From Mytilinidion resinicola (lineage: Eukaryota > Ascomycota > Dothideomycetes > Mytilinidiales > Mytilinidiaceae): 64,000 bases of DNA. Positions within the stretch are counted from its first letter, which is position 1, and every line of letters begins with the position of its first letter. The notes beneath the pieces are model-generated. The model was not told the DNA's origin. It did not search any database and worked only from the letters and a program-made list of their open reading frames with translations. This document shows positions 35,137-48,100 of this stretch, one piece after another. Where the stretch lies: the NCBI RefSeq assembly GCF_010093595.1, contig NW_022985441.1, positions 620,132 through 684,131 of the forward strand, given 5' to 3'. Both the position numbers and the translations under genes were made by a program.

Positions 35137-38100
35137 CTACTGGCCTATGACCCCAAGCTGAGCCCCCAACCAAGTCGCCCCGCGTCCTCTCTGCGCCATG
35201 TTTCGTCTCTTCGAGGCTATCACAGCGCGAGGATCGATGAGACCGCCTTGACGGTCTTGCAACACGTTTTTACGGAACGGCGTAGTTGGCGCCACACCCC
35301 CGACCCCATAGTTGTCTGGGACCGCCGGGGCCGGCCACCTCTCGGGCCACTGGCCTGTGACCGGAAGGCGTAACTGGATCTCATTAGGGAGGGTTCCGGG
35401 CGCTGGCGGATTCCCGACAGGATCACGCCGCTCCAGCCTCAAGGTGTCGCGATTCGCAATTGATGGCAGAGGCGGCCTAAGTCTTTCGATAGTTATATTC
35501 TCTTGATACCGTGGCAAGTCCGTGCGCATGTTCAGGCAGTTGTTGATGCGGCGCACGAGGTCGCCGGCTGAGGGCCGATCCTGTGGCCTCCAGGACAAAC
35601 AGGCCGTTACTAGCTCTTCCAGGTCGAGCGAGTAGAGCCGCATCCCCGAGGTCGCGCGGGAAGGCATGTAATCCATGGCGTCGAGTGGGTGGGGCTGTGG
35701 GAGGTCGTCTGGGTGCGGGTGGTTGTGTGATATCTGCGCTGGCGTAGTGACGAGGCGCATGATGCACCATATAGTCATACCGAGCGACCAGATGTCGGCA
35801 CGCCCCCGTCCTAGAGCGTCGCGGTTATTTTGAAAATCGGCGTGATCGTTGGTCAGGAGGTCGATCTCCTAGACAGAGGCGTTAGGGATGAGTGCAAAGG
35901 GGCTGAGCTGTACGTATGACTTACCGGCGCCGTGAACCCGCGGGTCCCGCCCGCATCTTGAGTATAGTCCCAGTCGGGGATGAATCTACCTAAGCCGAAG
36001 TCACCTAATACAGGCTTGTTATAGTCCTCAAATGGGTAGCCAGGAGTGTTTTCGGCCACGAAGATGTTCGCCGGTTTGATGTCGAAATGGACAAAGGGTG
36101 CTGGATAGCCATTATCGACGCCATGGGTAAGGGTTCTTCCACACTCCAAGTGCCAAAGCGCTTCGGCCATCCCGCGCAATATGTGCCATACGTAGAGCTC
36201 TGGGATTTGGTCGTCACTACATCGTATGTTAGCGACATTAACCGTCGTTGTTTGATCGTGATTGGCCATATAAACTTACGCCGCGGCCCACTGTTTAATA
36301 AGGTCTTCTAAAGTTCCGTAAGGGCAGTATTCGAAGAATATGCTATGTTGAGTCGACAATGGCCGGTCTACTCTTGCGGGAACACGGAACATATTGTCTC
36401 CACGGATACCCACGCAATATCGGATATTCAGCTGTCGAATCTCCCGACAGTTGTTAACCTCCTGTATGGCTTCCTGGTCGCCTTGAGGTCTACCAATCCT
36501 CATAATCTTGATAACCACTCTCTGTACCCTGAGTCAGTTTACCCAACACGGTTTGTTCGTCGAGTGACACTCACATCTACGATATTGTTCCGTGCATCTG
36601 TTTTGACATAGAGTCTGGCAACACCAAAACCTCCAGCACCCAGCATCTTCTTGTACGTCCAAGTTCTCTGGTCTCCTTCGGCGTTAAGTGCTAAAAGTGC
36701 CTCTGCCGCACGATCTCCAAGAAACCGGAGTCTCAACCGGTCTGCTCGGGGCAGATTCGCTAGTGGTATATATGCGTCATACCACGCAGCTTCACGAAGC
36801 AATACCATAGTCAGCAAATCGTCATTACGTCTCTTGAATAGGATCTGACGCTGGACATACCAATAGGGTCTCCTGGATCTTCTGGGCGGCCCACCCGGCA
36901 AACATGCTCAATGCGCAGTAATTCTCTGTACGCTCTGTACCACGCCTCTTTGAACCCAGAGTTAGATTTTGGCGTCCAAATCTCTCGAAGAATACCTGGG
37001 GTTACACATACCGTAATCGGTTACTGCGGGATCATTGTTTCGAATCAGCACCACGCGCCGTCTGATGTGGTTTAATACCGCCCGCGGCAGGTCCCTGGGC
37101 TCCGGTATTTCCGTCAATCTGTGAAGCCTATCGCCCGCTTCGAGTAGAGCTTCCATAAATCGACTGGCTGAATCACCAGAAGAACCAGAAGAACTCCCTC
37201 CACCCCCTATTCCAAACCCCCTTCCTCCTCCGTTACTTTGATCATCGGAAGAACTGCTAGAAGAACCGCCAGGAGGCTGATCACCACCACCTTGTCTATA
37301 AGCACCACGCACAGCAGGAGCTTGGCCTCTAACAGCAGGAACTTTACCTGCAGTGGGACCTTTCCTTGCTGCTCTGCCCTCCGCCCGCGCTCGAACCTCA
37401 TTCAACTGTACCACCAAAAGCGCCATGAGAGCCGCATGGTTCTCATCGCCCTGAGCAGGCCGAATGTCCCCCACGTCCGCTGGGTTCTGCGCCGCGATTT
37501 GCCTCGCGAAATCCTCAAGATCAGGATCCAGCCTCCTCAACATTTCTTCGTCATACAAGTCAGCGAGGTTGAGGAGCGGTACGTTGTCGTCGTCGGCGTT
37601 TTGGTTACTTCGCCCTTGGCTGTTTCCGTCTTGACCACTTCCAGCATCATCGCTCAGCCCCTCCGCCCGCATCGCTACGATACTCTCCTCCAACGCGTTT
37701 AGAGCCAGTGCGTACTCCATCATGTCCATTGCCCTCACAGCCGCAAAATCCGCTGAATTCTGGTTCGCAAGCCCCCTCATAAAAGTCTGCAGATGCTCGG
37801 GCAGCTGGGCCAGATAATCCGCGTTGAACAAGTCGTTGAAAAAGATTGAGTTCGGGTCTTCGGCAGGTCCTGCGCCCATCATTGACCATCGAACTGCCGC
37901 AACGGCGCTCGCTAAATCCCGCAAGGCGGTCTCGTATGCGTCTCGCTCCATGGCTTGCATGGCCTCGAACTCGTCCGGGCCCTGATTCGTGAGCCCTCGC
38001 GCAAAAGCCTCGAGGTTGGGAGCCAGCTCGTTCAGGATTTCGGGTTCGTATAGGTCGGCGAAATTGATATTTGCGTCACTGGGGCCATCGGAGCTGCTCT

Positions 38101-38980
38101 GGCAACCTGCGTAGACTTGCCCCTGTCCCTGACGAATATCTATAACAGCGTTCGTCAAGTCGGTCAAGGCGTCTCTGTATTCTGTTTCGTTCATCGCCCG
38201 CCTGGTCTCGAAACTGGCAGCATTCGCATTTATGATCCCTCGAGCGAAGTCCCGGAGATGCGGGTCCAGTATCGTCAAAACATCCGGGTCGGTAATGTCG
38301 CTGAGGAGGAGGGGGCTTATACCCGAGTCGTTGTCGGGGTCGCCCAGCTCCTCGTGAATCTGTTGGACGACATGCGTTAATTCTCCTAGGCGAAAGCGAT
38401 ACTCTGAAGGGCCCATATTCTGTAATGCCCGGAAGTCCGCAGTGTTCTGGACAGTGAGGCCCCGAGCGAAGCTCTGGAGCTCCCTGCGCCTGTGTAGCAG
38501 GTAATGGTGAAGAATCGCTGGGTTGTGCAGGTCAGCGAAGTCGAGGTCGATAATGGTGGGCGGATGGTGCCACAACTCGTCTTCGTCGTTTTCGTTTTGA
38601 CCTCCTCGATCATTCCCATTCCCCCTAGACTCATCCTGCGGCCAATCGCCACCATCGTCTTCATGTACTCCCCCTTCTTCATCATCTCTTTCCCCAGCTA
38701 TTAGAGCATCCTCAACGTTCCTAGCTCCATCATCCCCACCATCCCCATCATACCCATCATACCCATCGTCCCCCTCATCCCCATAATCCCCCTCATCTTC
38801 ATCCTCCACAATAGCATGCCACGTCCCCTCATCCCCAACAGCCTGCCAATCCAGATCCTCCACAGGGGCCAGAGCAAGCTGAAGCGTAATCGGATCGAGA
38901 TGTGCTCCATCGCCAGCCACCAGGGAACTTGAATCGTCGCCATCACCACTCCGTCTAAACAGCGCCCTCGGCTCCCTCAA
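35137..38980 (-). CDS. Large protein kinase with five N-terminal repeats (~1,180 aa)
   Basis: Seven exons join in phase: 37012-38980, 36861-36947, 36575-36789, 36280-36521, 35925-36216 and 35137-35868, plus a probable 5' exon that I could not place, because the open frame begins without an ATG near 38980. After an acidic stretch (about residues 54-138), five copies of a 60-70-residue unit follow (residues about 146-533). A Ser/Gly-rich linker leads to the C-terminal kinase. Kinase landmarks: GAGGFGVARLY (glycine loop), RVVIKIM (ATP Lys), EVNNCREIRQL (alphaC Glu), HFDIKPANIF (catalytic loop with HFD instead of HRD), GDFGLG, FTAP joined to E across an intron (APE), and ADIWSLGMTIW. All residues needed for catalysis are present. 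The tail after the kinase is basic. Function unknown; similar lineage-specific kinases are common in Dothideomycetes. The join of repeat and kinase parts rests on splice phase. Confidence 0.8.
37382..38545 (-). repeat. Five protein-coding repeats in the kinase N-terminus
   Basis: Units at residues about 146-212, 226-286, 306-365, 381-441 and 471-533, counted from position 38980. Each carries D-L-x-x-x-x-x-L near the start, then LxxFARGLxxQN in the centre, FxAxxAM, and YxxALxxL near the end (e.g. EAFARGLTNQGPDEFEAMQA; TFMRGLANQNSADFAAVRAM). Predicted to be mainly helical. Unit five has lost the AM..Y part. I recognise no named domain. Confidence 0.75.
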
Positions 38981-39060
38981 ACGATATCCCGCCTCGGCGA
39001 AACTACCTCCCTGCGTCAGCCATCAGATCAACCCTCAACGCCAAATCCACACCCAGAGGG

Positions 39061-39756
39061 TCACACGTACTCTAAAAACCCCAGCCCGTCATCTCTACCC
39101 CCCAACCGCGCATCGTCCAAGAACCCAAGCCCATCGCCGCCCCTATCATCCCGGGCAGCCGTCTCGCCCATCTCAGCCCGCCTCGCCGACCTCCGCCTCG
39201 CCGCCTCAAACCTCCGCAAAAAGTCCACATCCGCCGTCATCCCCCTCGGGCTCTCCGGCTCCTCCTCAATCGTCGGCAGCCCCGCCCTCCACGCCCTCGT
39301 CGCCGTCTTCGGCGGCTTGAGCGCTGGCCGCCGCTTCTTGATCCCACTCCCACTCCCCTCCCCCTCCGCCCCGCCCTGCTCTTCCCGCCGCCTCTTCGCC
39401 GCCGGCTGCGTGTGCCCCACCCACTCCGCCGCCCGCTTGCGCCGCAGCGCAGCGACGTGCGCGCGGTCGGCCTTGCGGTCGATCAGCACGGCGGTTGCGA
39501 AGCGCCGACGGCCCGTGGCGGGTTCTGCGGGTTCGTTGGATGGGGGAGAGGGGGAGCGCATGGGGATGTCGGAGGAAGGGGAGGGGGAGGAGATGTCGCG
39601 CATGCCGTCGCCGTCGCCGTCGCCTTCGCCCATTCCTACGTCTTTGCCTGCGTAAGGGAGGTCGTCCAGGGTCGAGAGGGTGGAGTGGAGGCGGTCGAGC
39701 CAGCTCTGGCGGCGCAGGGGGGCTGGAGGCCGGCGGGGAGGCTTGCGGATGGGCAT
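39061..39756 (-). CDS. Unrecognised basic, probably nuclear protein, 231 aa
   Basis: A single open frame from the ATG at 39756 (MPIRKPPRRPP) to the stop at 39061. It is strongly basic with runs such as AAKRRREE and GIKKRRPALK that look like nuclear localisation signals, a Gly/Asp tandem (GDGDGDG), and a C-terminal repeat GLGFLDDARLGG / GLGFLEYV. An in-frame extension to 40056 exists but looks like untranslated sequence. No family recognised. Codon bias towards C/G in third positions supports it as a real gene. Confidence 0.55.
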   Translation of the reverse strand: MPIRKPPRRPPAPLRRQSWLDRLHSTLSTLDDLPYAGKDVGMGEGDGDGDGMRDISSPSPSSDIPMRSPSPPSNEPAEPATGRRRFATAVLIDRKADRAHVAALRRKRAAEWVGHTQPAAKRRREEQGGAEGEGSGSGIKKRRPALKPPKTATRAWRAGLPTIEEEPESPRGMTADVDFLRRFEAARRRSARRAEMGETAARDDRGGDGLGFLDDARLGGRDDGLGFLEYV

Positions 39757-40386
39757 TTTGAGATGGGGTGGGGGCGCTGAGATGTTTGGAACGAGATTCG
39801 TAAACGTGTTGGAAGGCGGGTTGAATACCTTGCGTGGATGGTTTTTTTTTGGTTCGTGGGGATATTGAGTTTGTGTTGTATTATCTGGTGCGTAGAAAGG
39901 GGTGTTCAGAAGCTTGCGACTTAATTCGAGCGCGTTCGTAAGCTGAGGGTAGTGATGGCGAAAAAAGGATGAGCTGTAGGAAATGTGTAGAATAGCTAAG
40001 CTTGAGAAATGTGGTGGGTGGTCACCTCGAGTTTGCTTTGTTGGCCGCATATACAAAGGAAAGTGTCACATATCGATGGCCGGCTTTGGAAAGGCGCTCT
40101 CAGAAACGGGATTTCTTTGTTCAAATTTCGCACTTTCATAACCTGATATTGAAGGAATTGAGAAATGCGAGTTGTGAAAAGCCTGTCTAGATACTTACCC
40201 GGGGGTGTAGTACGGAGGCCAGGAGGGAGAGGTTAGGTAGAATGTCATTCTTTGTTTAGAGAGCAGCACACTAGAATAAGGGCATGGTAATGATATCTAC
40301 GGCCGTGGGGTGTACATACGGATGGATTATTGCTTTTAGATTAATAAAGTTAGCTGGTGGGATAAGACTCATTCTCGTCTTTTTGC
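39757..40386. other. Intergenic, no gene seen
   Basis: About 630 bases holding the promoter of the basic 231-aa protein and the 3' end of the 233-aa membrane protein gene; nothing else recognised. Confidence 0.35.
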
Positions 40387-41153
40387 TCAATCAACCCGTC
40401 TTATTCCCACCACTCTCGATAGTCTCTGCTCAAGTCCGTAGACAGAGTCATGCATGTCCGCGAGGTCTCTTCCAAGGTCTCTCACCATCCTTCAGTAACC
40501 AGTTAGCACGCTTCTCCCTCTGCCTCCACCCCAAAGACCCAAATTCACACTTACATCGCAACGTCCCCAACCTCCTTCGCAATCCTCCTCGTCTCCACCC
40601 TAGCCAATCCCTCCAGCAAATTCACAACATCATTCTTCCGCCGCAACCACACAAACCTCTCCCGAAACCCACACTCCCTGTAATCCGTCCTATAGTAATC
40701 CGGCCACTCAACCTCATCCTCATCCGCATACCCCTTCTCCTCTCGCGCCAACCCCGCCCTATCCCTCAAAAACGGCCGCTCAAGCGCCCGAAACTGCCGT
40801 ATCATATGCTTGATCGTCTCACGCATGACCCGCAACGCCACGTCCTCGTCCTGCGAGTGGCCCCTCGTAAACGAGCGAATCCCAGCATCTTTCTCTCGTG
40901 TGCGACTCCCCACGCTCTTTCGGCGGTCGCGGCGGCGCGCACGCCGCAGATGGGTCCGCTCTTCGTAGAGGCCCTGCTTGAGGTTCGAGAGGTAGTCGTG
41001 TATTTCGGTGGGTGCGCTGAAGAAGGTAAGGAGGTTGCTCCAGAACACGTTGAGGAAGGTTGCGAGTGTGAAGGCGAAGCTGATGAAGCCGATGACGGTG
41101 GACGCGAAGGAGATGGGGGCGAGGGCGGAGTTGGTGGAGAGGGTGACGCCCAT
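40387..41153 (-). CDS. Unrecognised membrane-anchored protein, 233 aa
   Basis: Exon 40555-41153 plus exon 40387-40489, joined across a 65-nt intron (GTAAGT...AAG) in phase. Without the second exon the protein would end at DVAM; with it, the protein continues MVRDLGRDLADMHDSVYGLE and ends RRVD, a helical tail. Near the N-terminus (about residues 12-45) a long hydrophobic stretch (FASTVIGFISFAFTLATFLN) predicts one or two membrane spans. The rest is charged, with a basic RRARRRDRR patch and an acidic/aromatic DEDEVEWPDYY segment. I have no function for it. Confidence 0.75.
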
Positions 41154-41751
41154 TGTCGGTCAATAGGACAAGATGGGGAGAAGAGCACGAGAAACAGGCG
41201 AACGAAAGGTGTGTGAGGACTTGAAGAGACTCATGCGGGAAGACAGAGGGTATTGTGGGGTGTGTTTACACTTTCAAGGACGCCTCGGCGGACCGTTCGG
41301 AAGTATGACGGTGTCGCGCTACCATTTAGTGTTCTAGCAAGGTGATGCTTGCTTATGGTGATTGGTCATCCAGGACATTTTCATATTGCATGTTCTGGAG
41401 TTCAGATGCTGCAGCGAGGATGAGTGTAGGAGCAATGAGAAGTTGAAAAAGTTAAGATGCGAACGATTCGTTTAAACTTTGGTTGAATCCTTTGTGCTGG
41501 TAAAAAATATGCAGGTGCACCGTCCTTAGTCGCTTCCAGGCAGGGGCGGATCAGTGTACGTAGAGTCATGCGCTCTAAATCGTATTGATAAGTTGGTTCC
41601 AAAAGGCGCTGATATGTTCGTCGAAATTAATCCGAGGTCGGTTCAACGATGGCGGGAGGAGACCACGAGTAGTTAGTTGAGCGATCACGTGATACATGGC
41701 AGACGTGAGGTATGCGAAAACGAGTTGCAAAAGACTGACAACATGCGGAGG

Positions 41752-44140
41752 TCATTCCAAGGTCGTTTTTTCAAGACTGAGACCCATCTCAAGCGCCTCG
41801 CCGTGCATCAGGCCGTACACATATGCTTCGCCAACAAGCTGATGGTTGCCGTTGGGAAGCCGACGCAAAACAAATGGGACTGGCGCTCCTGCGAGTACCC
41901 ATAGCTCATCGCCCAGTTGAAGAGAGCGCGGTCCGGTGCCAAGGAACTTAGTATGAGTCTTGAATAAACGGCGCATGGTTCCCCCGCCATTATCAAGCTC
42001 GTGCTGGAGTTGTGCAAGCCCGATGGGAGAATACGTCCCGTTGAACATGCTCTCTACGACAGATGTCAACCGCTGCTTGTATGCTCCAATATTGTAAGGT
42101 GATCCCTCGGGCTCAGCTGAGAGCAGCGCATGCCATTCGGGGTATATTGAAGCAGAAAGAGGATTATGCTGAGGCTGAAAGTCAATGTCGCTGGACCAGG
42201 GCGTCAATCTGTGTCGTATTTGCAGATTTAAGATATAATCAACAAACATCTCCCCGGCCCTAGTTGGAGCCGGGTGCTGGCGTGCGTAAGTGTTCGTAGT
42301 CAAAGTCCTCCAGAGAACCTCGACGCGTGAAATTTGCCGATAGTTGAGTCGACAGATTCGATAATAGTCGTCCAGTCCGAGTGCTAGCCTAACGATGCTG
42401 GCCCAAGGTGCGACGGGATCTTGTGATTCTTCTCGCATAATGGAAGCATTATCGATTACATCTAGTAAATAGCCTTGAACGGGGAGTAGGCCATTGTTCA
42501 TTGCAGCCATGTCTGGTGCCCATGAGAGCTTGCCGGAAGCTTTCCAAAGTTTCATTTGCACAACTCCTCGAAACTTGAGAGGATATGGCTTTATGGCGAC
42601 AGAGTAGTCCGGCACCCATGATGGAAGGCTTGGTATCTTGGTCCGGGAGCGATCTTCTTTGTGGCATAGAATATCCAGGTCTTTGTTTGCTATCAAGAGC
42701 GCTCGTACAGTTTCAGTGTACACTTGCTGTACTGTTAGCTTGTAGTCCGCGGCTAGGGCTTTTGGCTGGGTATTGAATGGGAACGCCTTCCTGTCCGCGA
42801 GTCCGAGAAACGCGTAGACTTTATCCCTCGCATCGGTAGACCCGGAGAATCGATGCGTGTCGAGAAGAACGCGAAGTGATGGTTTTCGTCGTCGAACGGC
42901 CGAATGCGGTACGAACCGGCCTGAAGCAGCTACCTGTATCCGCGTCCGATCTAGATAGAACGATGACATGTCAACTTCTGCCTTTGACTTCAATAAGTTC
43001 TTATACACCCCTGGTGTCTCTCTGACAGTGGCAACATGTCTCAGCTTCTCGGTCGACAGATGATGGTACCATCGGCTCTTTTTGATAAAAGCTAAAGTTT
43101 TGGAGAGCTTGTCCCATGGAAGGGTATTTTGACCACATACAAGAACCGCGGTTTTAGCTAGAGCAATCTCTTGGACAACCCATGCCCTTTTGAACCATGG
43201 TCGGTTGATGAATGCGATGAATCCAAGCCAATTGAAAATGGATAGGTGCGAGATACCAAGCTCTTTGAGGCATCCCTCGTCTGCATAAAAACTCGTGTAG
43301 CTTGCGGAAGCCCAGTGGGGTTCGGGGATCGTTGATATAGCGTTGATTACAGTTAATGCATCAGATGTAAATTCATCCTCTTTCCCAAGCCATACTATCA
43401 CTTTTTGAGCAGCTTTGAACGTTTCTGCCATGAGGGCGACCTGTCATTTCGTTAGAAAGCGCTCTCAATATAAGAACCAGAAGAAACACCTGAAGGTTCC
43501 GCTCGAGGATGTTTTTCTGATCAACACATATAGCATCAATCCAAAGATAACGAGACTCGGTAATTCTCTCAGTTGAGCCAAGAGACTTGCAGAGCATTTG
43601 GAGGGCATCTTTGAGATTTGCTGTGACAAAGATGCTGGAATCGTCGCAGATGATGGGATAACGGCGAATTCGTCCGGAATCCTCAGGAGCGTTTGCTAGT
43701 TCTATTTTCTTCGAGGAATACGGCGGGCGAGACAGGCTATTTGATGTTGTTGTTGGCCTTCGTCCCTTTGAGGCTGGTAATGAAGCCCGTGAGAGCTGAG
43801 GTAAGGGGTTTCCCCAAGTATAGCTTAGAGCGTCGAACGGCGGGGCATCTCTAAGCTCAAAGGCTCTTAACGAGCATGATACTTTACTATCGTCCGAAGG
43901 AGACAGTTCCAAGAGACGTATAGAGGTCGCTGACGGCAATGGCGCATATTGATATTGTCGAGTTCGTAGGGTCCAGATTTGGGAAAACCGCGACCGGGCG
44001 TTGATGAAGAATCTGGGACTCCTCATAGGGCTCGCAGTAATGGTTCCAAAGCCTTTAGAGGCGGTATTCTGGAGTAATAGTTCATATGTAAAGAAGGCGG
44101 AGGAGGTGCAGGAATTGTTCCTGGTCTCAGCTTCAACCAT
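41752..44140 (-). CDS. HET-domain protein, intact, 779 aa
   Basis: Two exons, 43490-44140 and 41752-43440, joined by a 49-nt intron in phase 0. HET landmarks: SCSLRAFELRDAPPFDALSY followed by TWG, YLWIDAICVDQKNILERNLQ, MAETFKAAQKVIVWLGKED, FNWLGFIAFINRPWFKRAWV (the RPWFxRxWVxQE block) and DARDKVYAFLGLADR. HET proteins cause cell death when unlike alleles meet after hyphal fusion. The long C-terminal half has no recognisable domain and includes GDELWVLAGAPVPFVLRRLP, the end-piece usual in this subfamily. Unlike the relic at 11-12 kb, this copy shows no stops or frameshifts. Confidence 0.92.
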
Positions 44141-45191
44141 CCATGCGGAAATGGGGCGGACAGCGGTGGCGGTGCATGGTCAAAGCGTCAGCCAAATTGA
44201 TATTCAGGGCAGGTGTTTCGCAGATCACCTTGGGCCTTCTACGGAGTAAAGACGCGATGATGTCTCCAGGTAAACGTAGTGGAATCAGAACACTTCCCCA
44301 GGTGAGTAGCGATGTTAGAGGTAGTCCAAAGACGTGTGAAGTTCGTGAAAGGATATGAACCTTGGAAGGACTGCAGGCTGTAAGTTGTGTTTTGGGTGAC
44401 CGGCTCGCTCACAACTCTACCGAGGCAATTCATCATCACACTCAAAACAACCTTACTTATCGACAACTTTGTCATTTCATTCAAGTGTATCAAGTGTATC
44501 TCGCTACTTCCTCATCATCCCTCCGCCCTCCCATCTCTCTCCCAGCCATTCCCTCATCCCCCATCTCCAAGGAAAAAGCCCGTCCTTCACCGCATCGCAA
44601 TTTAGCCTACGGGCAGAGCGCGCATCCTCGCGCAGCGCATATCAAGCTCTAAAGCCCACCAATGCAGAAGCAAAAGCTCAAAACAGTAAACGCCAGATCC
44701 ACCACCCCCGGCCTCCAGGTGCAGCAAAGCAGGCTCAAAAACGCCAAGAAAGTGCAAGTTGACACAAATTAACCCGAGCCTAAGCAAAAGCACGAGAGAA
44801 AAACCTCGAGGAGAATCGGAAGCCGGAGGCAGTCGATGTCGGGTTCGAGGTATAGTAGGGAAACGCAGGCAAGCAAATTTTGGGGTAATTCGGGGTGTTC
44901 GTTCTCGTTTTGGCTTGAGTTTGGCTTGAAGGCAGAAAAATTTATGATGGTACAGTTGAGGAAAAGAACACTCCGGCCTAACGTGGGCCTAGCGAAAGGT
45001 ACGTGGGACCGAGCGTTTATGTTTTTTTTTTGGTAGTGGCTGTGTCGGTCTTTCGTCACGGAAGATGACTTTGGCGCACACCAAAAAGAATTAGCCAAAT
45101 GAACAAGCAAAACGCTGATTATACAAAAAGCAAGATTTGAGTCTTACGGGATGATTCTCCCATAGAACGCCTGGCGTACGGAGGTGAATCA
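44141..45191. other. Intergenic between HET gene and RPB1
   Basis: About 1 kb holding the HET gene promoter on the left and the RPB1 3' untranslated region on the right. No gene is supported in it. Confidence 0.4.
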
Positions 45192-48100
45192 TCACTGCTT
45201 CGGTGATCTGGTAGTCATGTCAGCAATGTCTCCAGGAATTGAGGATGTTGAGGTGCTTACGTCGGGGAATAGGTGGGAGAGGTAGGCGACCACTTCGGCG
45301 ACGTAGCAGAGTACGGCGCGGGGCCTGGAGATGTGGGGGAGAACTTCGGTGAAGTCGGCGAGTAGCTACCAGCGTTCGCGTTTGGACTCGTCGGACTGTA
45401 CACGGGGCTGGTGGGACTGTAGCTGGGGGAAGTAGGCGAGGTTGGCGACCGCCTGTCGGTTCCTCTACCTCCGAATTGCGGACTGCTAGGGCTGTACATC
45501 GGAGACGTCGGGCTGTAGGCAGGCGACGTTGGTGAGTAGTGTGGCGAGGTCGCGCCACGACCCACGTGGTGTGCCGGTGACGTCGGGCTGTAGCTTGGAG
45601 AAGTCGGAGAGTACGAGGGCGAAGTCGGGGAGTAAGATGGTGAGGTAGGCGAGTAAGACGGGGAGGTGGGAGATATCGACGAGCCATTGGCGCCGTAGGC
45701 CGGCGAAGTGGGCGAATACGTCGGCGACGTGGGTGTGTATTGCGGGCTGGTCGCGCCACCAAAGGCAGGAGACGTGACGCCAAAGCGAGGGCTGCTGATG
45801 CCTGGTGAGGTTGGCGAGTATCCAGGCGAGGTAGGAGAGTAGCCTGGAGACGTGGGGCTTGTGCCGAAGGGACTCGTCGGCGCATAACCAGGACTTCGTC
45901 CTCCTCCGTAGGGGCTCATGCTGCCGTCTCCAAATCCGCTTCCGCCATACACACTGAAGCCACCCTGGTCCTCTGTTCCAGGTTGCGAAATCGGCGAGAA
46001 GGATGCTCCATAGTCCGGACCAACCATACCGCCACCTTCGTAGGTTGGCGAGCCAAGGTCATACGGAGTAGCGGCACCACTATCAGCGTAGCCACCGATA
46101 CCAGCACCAATGCCGCGCACGTGGGAGTTGTCCTCAATCATAGTGAGCAACATGGCGTTGTCCATGACCATTTCGAACTCGCCAGTACCCATTGGAGCGA
46201 GCTGGCCAAGCATGATGTTCTCGGAAACACCTCTGCAGTCGTCGAGCTCACCGTTTCCAGCTGCATCAAGTAGGATTTCGACTGTCTCTTCGAAGGAACA
46301 ACGCATGAGAGCACCAGTCTCGGCACGATTGATGCCATGACGAGTGATGGCCATGAGAACACCACGTGCAGTCATGATATCAACCAAGAGCGCCAAGTGA
46401 CGATGATTGACGTACGAACCGTCGAACGACAGCACTTGCTTCAACTCCTTGAGCAGGGCCGCCCGAGTAGCTTCAATACCGAAGACCCCAAGAATTTCCA
46501 CAAAGGAATTTGAGTACGTTCGGTAAGGGTCGATGCCTTCGACGGCAAGGACCGAGGCAAGCGCTGTGCCACTAGTATCGAGAATCCATTCCTGGCAGAC
46601 GGGCTCATCTCTTGTTTTGATGATTGAACCGTCCTCTTTAATGTGAATGCGCTCGTCGGTTCTAATGAAGGCTTTTTCGATGCCTTTCACGCCACGAAGA
46701 CTGACTTCGTCAAGCAAGTGCATTTCAAGCTTCCTCATCCAACGCTCATCACGGTCCTCCTCATCATCCTCACCGCCCTTGAAGACGGTATCATAGATGA
46801 ATCGGACACGGAGCACCTGCGTGTCGGCATTGTCATCGCTGAAAATAACTGCCATATTTGGAGCAAAGTCCGCCTTAACCGTAGCAGCAACCTCAGCAAT
46901 GGAAATACTCTTGTCAAGCAGCTTTCTACGATCAAGAATGATGCGAAGCAGCCACTTAGATTGGCGTTCGTAGTCGGTGTTGTCTTCAGGGATCATGAAG
47001 TACGAGTCTACCATGTCTGCGTCCTCCTCTACAACAGTCGACTGTATATCGGGGTCATAGTAGAGTTCGCACGAGTGGGCAAGAGAGCGGAGGGTGGTGT
47101 GTTCGATACGGCTTCGCAGGACCTTTGCTTGTTGCTGGGTGGCACTGGGATCTTCTTGGCAAATCGTCATCGATGGAGTCTTGATGTTAGTGGCGACGTT
47201 AAGGATTTCCTTGAGACGCGGAACACCGAGCGTCACGTTCTTGGACGACACACCAGCAAAATGGAACGTGTTGAGCGTCATCTGGGTAGCAGGCTCACCA
47301 ATAGACTGTGCGGCAAGAACTCCGACCATCTCTCCGGGAGCGACGGCGGCTTTGAGGAATCGATCCTGGGTTTCACCCAAGACGCTCTCGAAAGCCAGCT
47401 TGTTGAGCGAGTACTCAGTCACAAGACGCTTGAAGGCAAGGCGCGACCGGAGTTGGCACTTGAACAGCTTCGTCGCGCTATCCTGGGCCTGAATAGAGAG
47501 AGGATCATCGCCACGAACGACCACCAGCCGGTCGAGCAAGGCTTTGACTTTAGTGATGACCTCGATAGGATGAAGATCGCTCCGGGCACCATCTTTGATT
47601 TTGAATGTGTTCTTCGCAGTCTCAATTATGCGAACAATGTTGAGCGGCAGCTGAAGGTCTTCGTTGTTGTCATCGATACCTTCTCGGCAGAAGTCGCGGT
47701 CCTTGCAAAGCTGGTCCCATTCCTCGTCCAAGTGTCGCTGCACATCGACATCGCCAGCGATTTCTGGTGCAAGCTCAAGGATATCTGGCGAAATTGGGTA
47801 CTTGCTCTCCATGACGTCGACGCGATATCGTTCCTCGAACTTCGAAGTAGAGCAGCTGATCATGTCGACCTTCTGCTTCTCAATGCACACACCGTCTAGG
47901 CCATCTTCTCCGTAAACAAACTCGACAATGTCACCGAGAGAATTACGGACAGTACCATCGTACTTGACCATAACATCCTCAAGAGCCTTGACCAGCCTAC
48001 GTTGAATGTAACCAGTCTCAGCGGTCTTGACAGCAGTATCGATCAGACCTTCACGACCAGCCATGGCGTGGAAGAAGAATTCAGTTGGCGTTAACCCTCG

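Noticed and set aside
40284..41216. 310-codon plus-strand open frame
   Set aside because: Antisense to the phase-consistent two-exon membrane protein gene; its composition (Pro/Arg/Leu-rich) is that of a shadow.
46643..47899. Long plus-strand open frame of 418 codons
   Set aside because: It is antisense to the RPB1 coding exon, whose identity is certain; a shadow frame caused by codon bias.
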